This document shows positions 1-13,847 of a DNA stretch of 64,000 nt, piece after piece. Made by a program: the position numbers and the translations under genes. Each line of letters begins with the position of its first letter. Position 1 is the first letter of the stretch. The stretch covers positions 886,316-950,315 of the forward strand of contig CH001698.1 of NCBI GenBank assembly GCA_000149265.1, in the 5' to 3' direction. This stretch comes from Ciona savignyi. Lineage: Eukaryota > Chordata > Ascidiacea > Phlebobranchia > Cionidae. The notes below the pieces were generated by a model. The model was not told the DNA's origin. It saw only the letters and a program-made list of their open reading frames with translations, and made no database searches.

Positions 1-340
1 GTAAAATCGATAGAAATAAGAGGCGAAGCCTTGAAAAAGAAAGGCTATCACTCCTCGCATTTTTAATATTTCTCCCAGAAAATTACAGAGAATAAATTAG
101 AGGGTTTCCTTGATCGAATGAGCCATAGCTGAGGTCTCTACCATTACGCATTGCGGAGAAATCGTTTTTTTAGATTTGCACCTATTTATGTGGAACGCGG
201 GATACCATGTTTTCCCACCAACTCGCAATATAGCGCGAGTTGGGACGGAAAGAGTTAACACTAATTTGGATTTGCTAAATTGTGTTTTAAAAAATATCCA
301 ACAGTTTATATATATAAAAACTCATATGTTAAAACAATAC

Positions 341-3300
341 CTTTTTAGAAAATAATTCAGAATATTTTCTTAGCAGATCTAGAATACCATCATTTTCTTG
401 CAAACTATTTCTTAAGAATTCCAGCACATCTTTAGCTTCAGTAGTATAATCTTTGTACATAATTTGTATATTCGGTATTTCGGGGTTTGCAGTATTCTTG
501 TTTGTCGGTTCAACTGCTATAGGAAATCAGCATGTAATTAGCCAATACCATGAGTAACAAAAATTCAAGTTTTTAGACAAAAAACAGAAAATTAAGCTGT
601 AATAAAAACAATAATATAAATTGGTAGCTGGTTCTGATGCAAACTTGCTTTCAAACCTTCCAAATGATTGGTAAATAATTGGGTGTTCAATTGTTGGTCC
701 TTGGAGAATACAGAACTGTATAACAATTATTAAAAATAAACTAACAACATTAGACAAAAAGCAAGTACCTCTACAATTTACAGATAACAGTACTTGTATT
801 CGAAACGTACCATTATTATCCTTTGCAGCAAGTTGTTTTAACATTTGCATTTTCTGCATTGAATGTGGTAGTAGCTCTATCAATTCCTTTTTATAGTCCA
901 CCTCTGGCTCAAATGGAACAGCTGGAATTATTTCCTACAAAAAACACAACCGAATAATAATTTTGTTCCATATTTTCTTTTCCACAAATGATAGTTGAGT
1001 TTAAGTTTCCGACCATACAATACAAGAAATTTAACCCACTATTATTAATGTTTTTCACCAATTAAATAACACTACAAGTGAGTGTTTAACTTTGTTGTAT
1101 TTTAAAAACAACAGTGACAGCTGGCAAGTCTTAAGCGCAATGTTAACAAACCTTAAACAATTTATTCTATAAGGGGGATAACAATGGTCTTTAACCTGGA
1201 CAGTTTTAGGTTCTACACATCTGGATTGAGCCAAAGAGTCAGATCATAAACAAATTTAACCAGTATTTAAACTCATGTTCCATTAAAACCAGTTCAAATT
1301 ATAGATTTTTAGGTACTGCATTCTACATTCCATTATTGAATGACATATCCTATTTTATTTCTTTCGATATTTTTGTATCTTGAATAAAAGCACCAATCAC
1401 AAAATATCTGCACCTAATTACCAAAACATCAATTTTAAATCAACACAATGGAACTACAAGCTTCAATCTAGATTTTAAAGTGAAAGAAAACAAGAAAAAC
1501 AGTTGTAAATATCGATATACAATATGAGTGCACAAAAAAGAACTGGATTTGAATAAAACAACACTAAGTCGTCTGACGGATACGCTGGGATGATTAGTAC
1601 GTTGCTTTTCAGCTGAATGGTTGCAGTTCCTTGGGTAAGGCATTTGACATTACCTGAACCAGTGGAATGATGGGTTCTACCAAATTGAAGAAAAGTCTAA
1701 TGCATACATAACACTCTGCAATAGCTCCGGTACAACAGTGGCCGTGATGATTTATATTTAACAATTGCCTGTGTGGTTAACACCTAATGCCCTTTTCCAT
1801 TTACTGGGATAAACATGAATATCTTATCCTCCCATCCTATCTTAAGTTGACTGATCCACCTTTTGCAATCTTTTTTTATGAGTTGAAGTTCTCACTCTGG
1901 TTGACCTGCGTTTCGTGAGTATATCTCTGTAATAAGGTGGACCAAGTTAGGGAATTAATTGTAATATAATATAAAGCACATTTGTGTGGCTGAGGGTGGA
2001 AGGGAATGATAGCAGCAGAGGGCACTGGTCAATCTTCGGAATTTTGTATTTGTTATCACTGCAATTTTAAACTACCAAATGTACTAATCTAGACATTTTA
2101 AAGTATTTTGATAAAGGATACAATCACCTTAACAGATATCACTACAATTACCAGGGACATATAGACAAATCATTTAGAAGGTAAGTTGTCCCAGGCTAAT
2201 AACTAATAAAAGTGTAAAAATTTGACCTATTAAAACAGTTTGATTTAATAATGTCAAAAAAGAGTTTGTATGAACATACAGAGTCAGCTCAACTGGTTGA
2301 CGTTTTCGCTTTGATCCTCGTTTCACTTTGGTATCCTCACTGTTCAGATCCTCACTATTCAAATTTGGGTGTATTTCGAAATCTGTGGTAGTATGTTATT
2401 TGAATATACAAAATAATAAAAACAAAATTAGTTTAATGTTAAAAACACATCAAAATTAATTAAGTAGAATACTTTAAAAATATATAATCCTAATTTGCAA
2501 TTGGTCAAATCAAAATTGATATTTTGTCCAGTTTAAAGATTTGGCCAACGGACTTAATCAAGAAAGAGACATTTTGTCCCTTTATTTTCATGTTACTAAC
2601 TTCGCCGCCTAAAAAATATTTGGCTTTAATTTATATAAGCTAGATGTTAAATAATTAATAAAATTGTAGACATACCTGTTGAAGACTGTGTATCATCAGT
2701 TGGACTTCCGCAAAGTACTTTCTGCTCCACTTCCGAAACCAAATATCGAACTAGATCATAAACTACTTCTTTGTCACTTTGTTTCTCTGCTCTTTTTTGA
2801 GAAATACTCTCAACGTCCTTAATAATATCATCCAGAATCAAAACAATTAAATCTGAAGGGTTGATTTCATCAGTTTTAACGCCAATTTCTGTAGATGCTT
2901 CGGTAATAAATGTTTTCTCCCACTGATTTTTCTACAAACAAAATCTTCTGCGTCCACCACTAAATCAGATTCTGATTTTTCCAGCTTTACCACTTTACAT
3001 AAAAGGGACTCAAGAAGATCAAATACAATCGAAGATTGATTATCATCCTCTTCTTGAAGGATCAGGTTCTCTTCAACAATTTCTTGATTTGACATAGGAA
3101 TATTGGCCGTCATAAACACCTGAAATAAAGAAGAAGATTTTACCTAATATTTCAGACCAAAATATAAAAAGAAAATGGAATGGTAATGAAAACCGACAAA
3201 CATAGATAATACATAAAAAACAATTTGCTCAAGATAATAAATAATCTTACATATGTATTAATATAGGAATATATAATACTCATGTTTAGACTGGTGGGGC

Positions 3301-6300
3301 AACACAGGGAGTGGTATATTGTAGGAAATCTAAGTAAGTAAAACAATGAAGATATTGTCACAACCTGTTTGACTGATATGGTACTATGTAAAGCAACCTG
3401 GCTTAAAAAATTATAATCACATGTAGGAATTTATTTAACCGAAAAAGAAGTTGGGAGGCAGGATGGAGGTTCCGAAAGGTCTTCTGGAGTAAGAAGAAAA
3501 TTGGTGGAATCTTCTGAGAGTTCGGATACCACAAGAGGAGTCTCTGTTTCTGTTGATTCATCGTCGCAACTGCTCAATCTTTCGAAGGACGTCATAGTTT
3601 CTGGTAAAGAACAACAAGAAAAATCAATCTACCGCATTCTCGGCTGGTTTTTCTTACAACTGTGCTTAAAGAATCTACACAGGGCTCTTAATTGCATTTC
3701 CAAATACAGATCCCAGATCAAGACAACTACAATTAAAAATGACATACCAAACTAATCAGTAAGCAAAAACTTTGATTTTGAAGCAGGTAGATGGTTTAGT
3801 CATTTGTATGTTGGTGGATAGATAAGGCAAAATTAAAAATATATACATATTAACTCCATTATTACATGATGAATATTGTTTATTTAATATTCTACTTTAT
3901 CGAATTCCAAATATAGATCAATTCAATACCTGTAGACTTTGCTTCTAACTCAGATAGAGAGCCAAATAAGACCTTGGATATCATATTCGTATCATCAGAG
4001 GTATTTGCAATGCGGTGGTATGTTGATATAAGACTTTCACCCAGGGCAACCTAAAGGGATAAGTGGATCCTTTTTAAAGATTAATGTTCTTTCTTATAAC
4101 TCATGCACAATATAACTCATGCACTTTAAATATTACACAATCGCCAAAACTTAAGACTATTAAATAAAATAATAATTAAGTTTTATATACTGAAAGCTAC
4201 CACTAACCCATGTAAGGGTAGAAAGAGATGGGGTTAAATCAACTTCTGGGATTGGTTTTCGAACGCACAGTTTCCGATGTTCCTCACGCAACTCCATTGC
4301 ATAAGCAACGTACTATAGAGGGATATTTTAATGTTTAGGTACTGTAGAAGAAACAGTAGGTCGGTTATAACTAGGAACGTCCATTCCAGAATCAACATTT
4401 AAATCGAAATTCATTTGAATTCATTGGATGCTACAAATTGGAAATTTACTAAATATAGTAAAGCACAATGCCTTTTATTTGTGTACGTTTAGGCACCACT
4501 TCAGTGCGGTGCCAAATAATTTACTATGGTAATGCATTGCATTCTGTTTCAATAATGCGACCACCCCGGTTTCCAGACCATGACTGCCATATTTTGGTCC
4601 AAAATTTAAAATTTAACTCCGCTTAAGTGACCACACGTGCTAAATAATTTGCCTTTTTTACCACAATAATAAAGTTAAATTTCTTTTATGATCAAAACAA
4701 TAAGATTAAATGTGCGGTTACACACAAACGAAAAAAATTGTGGCAAACATAACTGAATCTTATAAAATAAATGTCAGTGCTAACAGTTGTTTAAATTAAT
4801 TCTGCAGTATCTGGTAAAAAATAATGTCATTTTGTGGTAATTTAGTAAAAAGGCAGACGTTTTGGCTGCATATAACGACAACTTGCTCCAAATCAAAATT
4901 CACTAACACGACCAACCCGCTAACGCGACCGCTTAATGACGGTCCCATTGGTGGTCAGGTAAGCGGGGTTTCACTATATATAGTGCTATTAATTATAAAT
5001 AAAAATTGCTTTCTTAAAAAAATCTAGATTTAGACTGATTCGGATATTATAAGTATTTAAACTACCAAAATATCATAATACTAATTTACCTGTTTAGCTT
5101 CCCTTTGGCGAACCCGTATGCTATTTATTGAAAAGGAACTGAAATAGAAGAGATATATAATTAAAAAATGGTTGTTTAAACATAATTACTGATATGTCAT
5201 CTAAACTTCATCATTATATTCTTATTCATAGTGTTTGTAAAAGATTTTTTTTAACATAAATAAGCAATTATTTTATTTGCCACCTAATGTTTTATATTTT
5301 TGGGGAAATTGTCCAATGAATGAGGAAATAGTTTTACTGTGATAAAAGCAACAGTGATATTACACAACAGAGTTAGCAATAACAGTACAAACCAGTTTCG
5401 AAATAAATGTTCAAAATCCTTTTTTAGATGTGGACATTCTTTGTACATTTGACTTCTCAAGACTAAACCTTTTGTATAGGAAGGCTCTTTCTCTAGTGCT
5501 TTGGAAATCCAGTATAAACAAGCTGAAATGTTAATTTGACATAAATTCAATTTAGGTAAAAAAAATTTGCTACACCACATGTGGTTAAATTATTAAACAT
5601 CTTATATATATATATATCAAGGATTGTTTTTGTTTTAATTTACAGACTGTATGGCACAGCTAGGTTGAGATTCTTTCGTAAATGTTGCCGAAGAGCAGCT
5701 TTAATATATGCTGTGAGTTACTTGTATTTGACTTAAACATTGGGAAGTAAATTGCATCCATTGAATTGAAATTATACACACCCTAAAAAAATTAGTTTCA
5801 AAGGAAATGTGTTTCAAAGGTTAATAAGACTTAAATGATAATATTTATAATAAAGCAAACACAATAACAAAAATAACTCGCATTCATTACCATGATGATG
5901 AAATTTTCTACCCCAGGCAAAATAAAAATCTGGTAACAATCATACAAAATCACTATATTCACATAGAGTGTTGGAATAAAAGTTGGCCCAAAAAGAACTA
6001 AAAGAAGTTCTGTTTTAACCAATAATTTTAAAACAACACACTTACATTCATAGTTAAGCAACGCAAATAGGACTGTTATGGATGCATCTAAACATGGCCA
6101 ATGATTTTCATTGCAGGTTAGTCCGCTGGTAAATGCATGTCTAGCAAGTGGAAGCCGGCTTAGTTTGAGGGCCAGACTTCCGATTCTGTACCATAACGTT
6201 ACATCAGTTGTATCCAACATAACAGCCTGAGGATTAAGGGGGTAAAAAGTCAATTGTGGCATTAAAAGGCATATCAGGGGTTTGGGGATTGACCCCTGCA

Positions 6301-8148
6301 CACAAATACACACACTTATACACATATGTATATATATATATAAAATCTAAATAAATAATAGTATTTTTCTTGATAAAAGTATAAAAAATCTTTATATCCA
6401 ATTGTTATTTTTTTTAAAATGGTACCGGTACTTCTAACTTAGCACAACAATGTTTTTACTTGGTACTGTTCTGAAAAAAAAACATTAAAACTCATCATAT
6501 AACATATAGGCCTACTGTATTTCAGAGATCTAATAGAAAGTAATTGACCTGCAAGTAATGTTCCATGGCGGTGTTAATGTCCCCACATTCTGCAGTCATA
6601 CTGGCAAGGTTTTTGTGTGTTGAATACTTGAGGATTAACCCCGGATCTTTCAGCGGTCTCTCTATCGCCTCCCCATGTTCATCTACTAACGTTGATGCCG
6701 CCTGTCAACGTTTTAATTAAAGTTTTAAACCAGAACTTATGACCAAATAAATTAAAATGTAAGTCTCGGTTAAATTGTCTACTATAAGCACTAACTCTAA
6801 AAGTAACCTATTAGCAACACACAAAGATTTTATAGATTAACTAAATCTACAATCATTTTCTAATTCATTGGAGTATTGTCATTACAATACACGTTATACA
6901 CCCCATTAAAAAGTAAGTTTGTTCCAATGTGAATTATACCAAACAATGAACAATATATTACGTCAGTAACAAGTGAAGTTTTTAAAAGTTGCTCAAATAC
7001 ATCAATGGCTTCCTTATGGAACTTATCTCTTTGCAACTGAAGTGCTTCATTGTAGAGGCCAAATGCTTGCACTTCCTGTAACAAAAAGAAGATATTATGA
7101 TATTTAGTCCTCATTGCAATTTTTTTAACTTAGTTAAATTATATGTCGAAGCCACAGACATCCCAAAAACTGCAAACCCTAGAGCAACAATTTTAAAACA
7201 AACTTGTGCTTCTTTCGTTCCTTTGTTCTGATCAGATGTTGCATCGACATTCGGCTGATTGTTTAATGCTGCAAGCCGAAACTGAAAAAAATCTTACAAT
7301 TTAATGGGTTCTTGAGTTACCAAACTAAATATATATGTTTTCTGAATAAAGTATGCAAATTATGAATTTAATATTTTAGCGGAATTTTTATAGTTTGTAG
7401 GGTCCTTTTGGCCCTTTCTCAGTTTATTTTATTCATCTACAACTTTCTTACAATATAAAGTTAAAAGTTTCAAAATAAATCGGCTGTTGCAGAATAACGG
7501 GTGCCGAACATTAGCAAAACGGCAGTCATGCTGGTATTCTTGGAATTCTTGGGAGTTTATTTCACGCAATATACCTAGGATTTACCACTGTAGATTCAAA
7601 CCATATAAGGCAACTACACCAGAAGATTTAACTACATTAAAGATTTTCTTACCTGTTATATAAAGAGTAAATGTGACTAATTTCTACTTTCAGTGAAATT
7701 TAATAAATGGGGATTTAAAGGAAAAGGGTAATCTAATAGGTTTGGGGCATACTCATCTTTTTTGTTCGTATTTCAATTCAGTATTTATTTATCTGAGTTT
7801 TGTGTTTTCCACCACACAATCAAGAAACAATTACAAGATACTTTGCCTTAATTGTAATATTAATTAGGTTGGTCATCACAAATATCCCACATTCCAAGTG
7901 ACGTTTAATTATAAATTCTAAATTCATATTGATGATAGGGAATGTGTACTTCATTTAATTTTAAAAATATATTTTTGCCTGATACTGGTGGTTCTTAAAA
8001 GTTAAGTCATTTTTTCCAGTCACAAAATACATACATTTATTGAGTTCAAGAAAGTAGATGGCATTTACATGAATTAGTATTACAGTTTTATACAATTCGT
8101 TTATATAAATATAACCCATTTCGAACTTGCAGTAAAAAAACTTACCAT
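341..8148 (-). CDS. CABIN1: CABIN1-like calcineurin-binding protein, N-terminal half (gene runs off the left edge)
   Basis: In vertebrates CABIN1 binds and inhibits calcineurin and is a subunit of the HIRA histone H3.3 chaperone complex in the nucleus. Exons seen on the minus strand, 5' to 3': 8148-8146 (ATG only), 7281-7204, 7075-6962, 6701-6549, 6226-6046, 5522-5393, 5138-5090, 4312-4208, 4050-3930, 3600-3440, 3119-2676, 2382-2294 (or 2280), 934-811, 516-341. Phases agree almost throughout. The identification rests on close matches to remembered human CABIN1: the start FRLAALN, a TPR segment with PGLILKYST and [24 protein letters not shown] and [10 protein letters not shown], then an acidic stretch, a basic NLS-like KRGSKRKR and [13 protein letters not shown]. 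The start is an ATG followed directly by GTAAG, matching the human order. Exon 3119-2676 changes frame at a T5 run (2927-2931), so it is broken or mis-sequenced. The C-terminal half, including the calcineurin- and MEF2-binding end, lies beyond position 1. Confidence 0.9.
2676..3119 (-). other. CABIN1: CABIN1 exon with an apparent one-base frameshift
   Basis: The upstream frame runs [13 protein letters not shown] to about [10 protein letters not shown] and would stop after about 20 more residues. The downstream frame resumes as [15 protein letters not shown] and continues open to the donor at 2676. The switch coincides with the T5 run at 2927-2931 (A5 on the coding strand). One extra A there joins both halves into one acidic open exon of correct phase. 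A tiny intron is unlikely because the available GT and AG lie only a few bases apart. Confidence 0.6.
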
Positions 8149-9211
8149 GTTTTAACTTCGAATGATTTTTATGGGTAAAAGCAGTGCATGGATTGAAGAA
8201 ATCAAAAATGTTTATTCCAGAATGGTAAATCACCAATACCGAGAATTGACAATAGATATGCTATATAACGCAAATGATGGTGAGTGCTTACGAAATTTAG
8301 AACAGTCGTGTTGCCAAATTGTTAATGAGACCGTTCCACATTAACCACATACGTTTTTTATATATAAAAATAGTCTTTGTTGCAAGAACATCATCTATTG
8401 GCTTGGTAAAAAAAACAAGGAAAAAATTTAACTTGTTGGAACAGCGATGTATCTGAACTTGGTTAGCACGAACGTATAAAAACTGTGCATGTAGAGAGTT
8501 CTGTTTTTGTATACTCCCAAAAGATTCCCGAAAGACTGCAATTCCTAAGAACCTCCAGTTTTTGGCAATTTCGACTAGAACGCGCGATTAGAACGGAAGG
8601 CTGCGAACCATGGGATAACGAATAATACCAAACTACGTTATACCTCTATGGCTTTGCCCATAATCATAAACTAGGTTATTTTAATTAATACGCTATTATA
8701 TTCATCAGTCTAACTAAAAACTTGTAGTATTTTGTTTTAGTCCGTAAATATCGGCGATTCAACTGTTGCATGCCAAAGTTCATACTTTTATGTGTAGCCT
8801 ATTATAATATGCATAGCGGCTGTTCGACGCCGGAAAAGACACCTTCAGCTTATACGTGTTCTAATTGCTTTATTGGTTGTTTCCCGCGTGTATTATCGTT
8901 TTTTTGACATGGCATTCTCTGCTTGTAAACAGTTAAGAGTAATTTTCACAGAACAATTAAATCGTTCTGTCTGGCGGCTATGTAATTGTCCGAGAGCACA
9001 TTTCTAGCCACGTAAGAGTTTCCTATATAACCCATAGTAGTTGATAAGATAAAACATAACAAATATAACCAAACTAAAACTATGACTGAATGACGTGTGG
9101 TTGTTTTCAAATAGAGAATACACGTTATGCTAAACGTGACTTATATAGATAGTGAAACCAAGCGAATTAGTCAGAAGCAGCGTTTCTATGGAAAAAGCGT
9201 CCTATATGAGT
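8149..9211. other. Intergenic region upstream of CABIN1
   Basis: Nothing convincing is present. An open frame of 60 codons on the plus strand (8162-8344) begins 14 bases from the CABIN1 ATG, but it has no recognisable similarity. The stretch should contain the CABIN1 promoter and the 3' end of the next minus-strand gene. Confidence 0.4.
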
Positions 9212-11851
9212 TTAAAAGCAAAGCTTGCTCACAGCGCAGCTCGCCAGAACGTCGGTAGCTCCAACCCAACCCGCCACTACCAACCACACAACAATATCAA
9301 CGTAAAAATTCCTGAAAAAGTTTTCTTTTTTTACATTTTTTGGCGAATTGGGAATTCTCCTTGGAAGTTTAGTAAAATCAAATGTCTTGTCAAACTATTA
9401 GCGTTTTAGTTAACCTGAACGTTTTAGTTTTACATTGAAAGTTTTAACTAGATTGGATAACTTTTTTTGCAAAAGACCTTGCATCATTTATATGCCAGGA
9501 AAAAAACAAAAATTGGCTTTTAGGAAAGAGGTCATAAAAGAATCGTCTTGTAGTACTTGATATATTATGATACAAATAACTAGCTGTTTCGATTAATAGC
9601 ATTACAGTTTAGTAATATTTTAGAGAGCAGCACTTTTTATCACTTCGCACTTTTCGATTATTCGATGTTATTTTGCGTAGTTGCTTTACAAGGGTATTGT
9701 ACCAACTTCTACCGAATTTACAATTTTAGGTTAACCGGGTGAACCATGTGTGACTGAACTGTTGCTTTAATGCACGGTAAGTTCTGCTTGGTCAATAAAG
9801 TTTTTTTGCGCAACTTAAAAACGTTGCCATTTCTTTCAGAACAACGAGAATAACCTTCTTATTGTGGCTTTTTTCCTGTGCGTTATGCCTTGCAGTGTAG
9901 CATGAGACTTTTTTCGACCCAAGAGTAAAATCTACAACAGTGCTTTTCTGCTATTTTAAATTTCACTTTTTAAGTCTGGATTCTACGACTATTGACATTA
10001 GTTAATTTCCATTGCACTAGAGGAATAGGTTTAAAACGACACCTATAATAGGAAATGATTGTTTCGTTTATTTTGTTATAATGATGTATATGACTCAAAT
10101 TTTATGACACAATAAGAGTCGCTTTACTTTTTTTTATAGGGTGCACGACAATTGCCGTTTTACTGCAATAAAAAGAAACATACTACTTAACCATTGGACA
10201 AGGGAATCATATTACGGTGTCTAAAATAATTACTACATAGTAATATTTGGTTCTTCTTTCTGTTATCGATAAACCTTTTTTTCTAGTTTCGGAATGGTGT
10301 TTTTCCTTTTTTTGCTTCTACGACCAGCGGACCTGTATTAGGGCAATCCTATTACATTCGTGCAAAATGTTACATATACACCAAAAACCTATGGTATATT
10401 CAATATGCACACGTTCAAATAAATACATATATTGCATAAAAAGAAATTGCAAAACGTTTCGACCTAATCCTGATCCTGATCCTGAACCTGAACCACCCGA
10501 GCCCCTGCAATCTTCGTCATCTACGTTGGTGCAATCGTTGTTTGGCGCGCTTGATCCTAAAACAATGTTTCATCAAATAAATATATTCATGTTTAGATAT
10601 TCATGGTCTTCGTGAGTTTGTCCATAAGCACACCATATACGAAAGTGAATTCCTAATGCAAACTTATTAAAAAAATAAAAAGGAAAAAATTGTTGTTAGA
10701 AAAATATAGAAATGTGTTAAGTATTATGGGCCCCTTCGAAATCAAATGGCAAACAAATCACCTTCACGTTTTTTTTTACCTTCATTTATTGTCGTGTAAT
10801 TTTGGAAATTGCTATTTCTATTGCCATAAATTGAATTTTTACACAAAATAAACTAGGTTTTCATAGTTTAAATTTCCAAACAAATCAATAATGATTTATG
10901 TTTCACTGCAATTTCGTAATCATGGTCCAGCTGATTATAATAGTCGGAGACGCCGTATCCTCGTCCAAAATCCGACGCGATCATAACCAACCTCTGGCAG
11001 TTTATCTACACTGTAGATAAGGGCTGCTCTACAGCAATATACTGTTTTCACAGAACATAGTTACATAGTTGTGTATGACTGTAGGGCCGAATGGTTATCG
11101 CGACCAATACATATACCGACTTTATAAAATAAAAACGATCTTAGCAAAGAGCCCATCATGGCTTTAACCCTTAGCCCGGTAAATAAAATTAAAAAATGTA
11201 TACCTAACATATGTGATTTTAAATGGGTAATCATAGACCCAAACATTTCAGCTTAAAGAAACACATAGAGATATAGATTTTAAATAGTGGTGGTTGACAC
11301 ATTCTAGTTGATAAAGGTTTTTGGAACTACTATTGTAATCTGCGGCATCTGATTAGTGCCCTTGTCGTTCATTGACGAAAAAGTCTAGTGCTGTTTCTAA
11401 TACCTTCTTAATAAATTTGTCAAGGTAGAAAACACAACATAATCGTGGTAAACTAAAGAAGGTAAAATGAAAAAGTCTACCTGAACCAGGTTTAGAATTA
11501 CCGACTCCGCTTTGCAAAATATGAACGACCGTGTCATCAGGCTTATGATGGTCCTTGGCTCTTACTTTAGCTTTATTTTTCCGTGCGTTCACAACAAGAA
11601 AAACTGCAAGAAATACTAACAATCGTTTATAATTCCCACTAATATAATTTCTTCTTAAAATAACTAACTGTGGTTTTGTCATAAACTACAAAATAAAATT
11701 TAAACCCACAATCTATAATAACTAGCACCACATATAACAACTCGGAAATAATTGCCGAAATGCTATTCTTATCAAAAGTATAAGTTAAAACTTAAAGTAA
11801 CAAATAATAAAAATTACCGAAAAATAACAGCAGAAAATATTTGAAACCCAT
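9212..11851 (-). CDS. Small secreted protein with acidic and Gly/Ser-rich tail
   Basis: Exons on the minus strand: 11851-11818, 11615-11481, 10556-10464 and tentatively 9276-9212; every junction is phase 1 and the sum is 327 bases (108 residues). Exon 1 plus the start of exon 2 encode an uncharged leader (MGFKYFLLLFFVFLAVFLVV), a typical signal peptide or N-terminal anchor. It is followed by a basic stretch (NARKNKAKVRAKDHHK), then an acidic two-cysteine segment (NDCTNVDDEDC) and a GSGGSGSGSGSG linker. The fourth exon would add two more cysteines and end SKLCF-stop; it was chosen only because its acceptor and phase fit across a 1.2-kb intron. I do not recognise the family. Extracellular export is inferred from the leader. 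The first three exons are well supported, the last weakly. Confidence 0.55.
11078..11205 (+). repeat. tRNA-derived SINE copy, family B
   Basis: A tRNA-like A box (GGGCCGAATGGTTATCGC) is followed about 70 bases later by the conserved block AGAGCCCATCATGGC and TTTAACCCTTAGCCCGG, then an A/T-rich tail. The same order occurs on the opposite strand at 12700-12795, 30850-30950 and 31215-31335. Confidence 0.55.
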
Positions 11852-13847
11852 TTCGAACTTGCGAGCACTATCACTGCAATTGAGACGCACATTCAGTTAG
11901 GTATTTGATGTAAGTGATCAATGTTATACAATCTCAATCTGTCCACATTTAATTGCTTCCGAGTTTCCATAAATAATTTATCGCAATAAGGGGTTTCCTG
12001 TAAACAAAAGTATTGGAACGATGTATATTTGGTTTGAATTTCGAAAATTGTGCCATTTAGCCTCATTGGTACCTTTATATATAAAAAGAATAATCTTTAC
12101 GATATTTTATGTTAACAAATTCCTTTTTTTTCATAGCATGAGAAAACAATTTATTTTACTTTTACTATATACTTAAAGAAACAGTATAACTATTTCTGGT
12201 AAAAATAGAGAATAGCAAAATGCATGATCACGGGCATTCCTTATGTTAGGTTATTATTAGATATGTACATATTTTAGCACTAAACCATTGAACATTAATT
12301 TAGTTTAAGTCAATTTTACGGTTGTTGTTTACCAGTGCCGGGATATTAGTGGGACAAATACGATTTTCTTCGTCAAATCTGTTTTTAAACGATCCCGAAT
12401 TATGCAGATTTCCATATTCGTTATATTTAGCAAATCGCATTAACCGTATCCCTGACTTAGAATTTGACAAACAGTTTTACCGGAATCTACACCTTGTTAT
12501 TTGAATATCATGCACTTTAACTATGCCTTAGTGTGTTAATTTTGTGGGTAAGGTTCAGGCATACTACACCTACGGCTATACATATAAGTATGTATAACAC
12601 AATTGGTATAATGATGAAACAGGTTTATTTTATCTGGATATATCCGCTGTCAAATAGTGACAATGCTATATACTCTGTTTGTTTACCGTCCTTACTTTCG
12701 AAGCCATGATGGGCTCGTCCGTAAAATCGTTTTTTTATATACAGTAGTTGTTATATATATTGGTCGCGTTAACCACTGGGCCAAATGACCGAACGACATT
12801 ACTATTCTCTACATACCTTCAAATGCCCAAGTGTTATGACGCCATCTTTGTCTTGCCCTTGGGTATAAACCTGTTTATCCTGTTCTTATTACCGCGATAA
12901 ATGATATTATTTAATATAATATATACATAATTTCGTTAATATTGTACTTGAATTGATAGTTTTAATACACATTCCCTGGTATATTTTTTTTAATAATCAT
13001 CGATTTATTTCGAAAAGCCAATTCATTTGTGCAAGTATTTAGGGTAAACCCGTTTTGTTTTTTTATGTTTGACGATGTGGGAAACTAACATGGGCCTTGT
13101 AACTTAGCATATTAGCTAATAAAAAGATCAAGGCTGAAAACAAAACCGGATATTTCACATTCGTATTGCTAAATCTACTTCTTTCTTATAGCTTATGCAA
13201 CTCGAATTCGTATTTATAGCTTAGACTACTTTTATTCGCGGTATTAAGATATAAAAATATACGCGGCATAGCGATGACTTGTTTACAGTTACATGTAAGC
13301 GATGTATACATTACACGGATAAATATCTGATGTCGGGTGTGTTAGATAATCTCTTAGCGACTTCACTAGCCAGCAATGTCAGCGTTATCTGTGGAAAAAT
13401 AAATATTCTGCAGGTGAATAAGAAAACAACAAGATGTGATAACTGCGATAAGAGCTCTTGCCCAGATCAATTGCGCACAAACAACCCGGTTATAAGGATA
13501 TCTGTGCAAATATAAAGGGTTTGAATGTTAGCTATTTTGCTAACTGAGTGAAAATAACAGCCTCAATCGAAAACAGTGCCCAGCAACCAATTCTAGGTGT
13601 ACCGCGGTAAAATGATAATAGTTTTAAACGCAGTTTTTTTCAAATAAAAACAATTTTAGTTTTTGTAAATTTGATTATTACGGCGATCAGACACTTCGCT
13701 AATATAATATCAAATGTAAAGAGTCTGTCATTGTACAATTTTGACTGCAATGTGCCGTCAAATTTAGGAAGTTTCTAAATGTTCCTCGGATGAAAAAAGG
13801 TTGCGGAGCACTGATCTAAAAAACGAATAGTTTTAAGCATTAAAGGA
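11852..13847. other. Intergenic, about 2 kb, with one SINE copy
   Basis: A minus-strand family-B SINE lies at 12700-12795. Short open frames at 12322-12504 and 13279-13515 lack splice sites or similarity that would support them. A 3' exon of the EGF-repeat gene could be hidden here, but I could not identify one. Confidence 0.35.
12700..12795 (-). repeat. tRNA-derived SINE copy, family B
   Basis: Read on the minus strand: TGGCCCAGTGGTTAACGCG (A-box-like) followed by an AT-rich stretch, a TTTTACGGACGAGCCC block and CATCATGGCTTCGAA. It is the same organisation as the copies at 11078 and 31215, with diverged 3' sequence. Confidence 0.5.

Noticed and set aside
3501-3755. Plus-strand serine-rich frame [13 protein letters not shown]
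   Set aside because: Antisense of the acidic CABIN1 exon 3600-3440, which fits phase on the minus strand.
4824-4958. Possible first exon on the plus strand inside a CABIN1 intron ([13 protein letters not shown]...GPIGGQ followed by GTAAGC)
   Set aside because: The only nearby open follow-on exon (about 5645-5707) has an incompatible phase, and no further exon or similarity was found.
8162-8344. 60-codon plus-strand frame just beside the CABIN1 start
   Set aside because: Its ATG is 14 bases from the CABIN1 ATG on the opposite strand, and it shows no similarity or splice sites; most likely chance.
10465-10500. Pro/Asp/Glu repeat (DPDPDPEPEP) on the plus strand
   Set aside because: It is the complement of the GSGSGSGSG segment of the minus-strand secreted-protein exon, which has matching splice sites.
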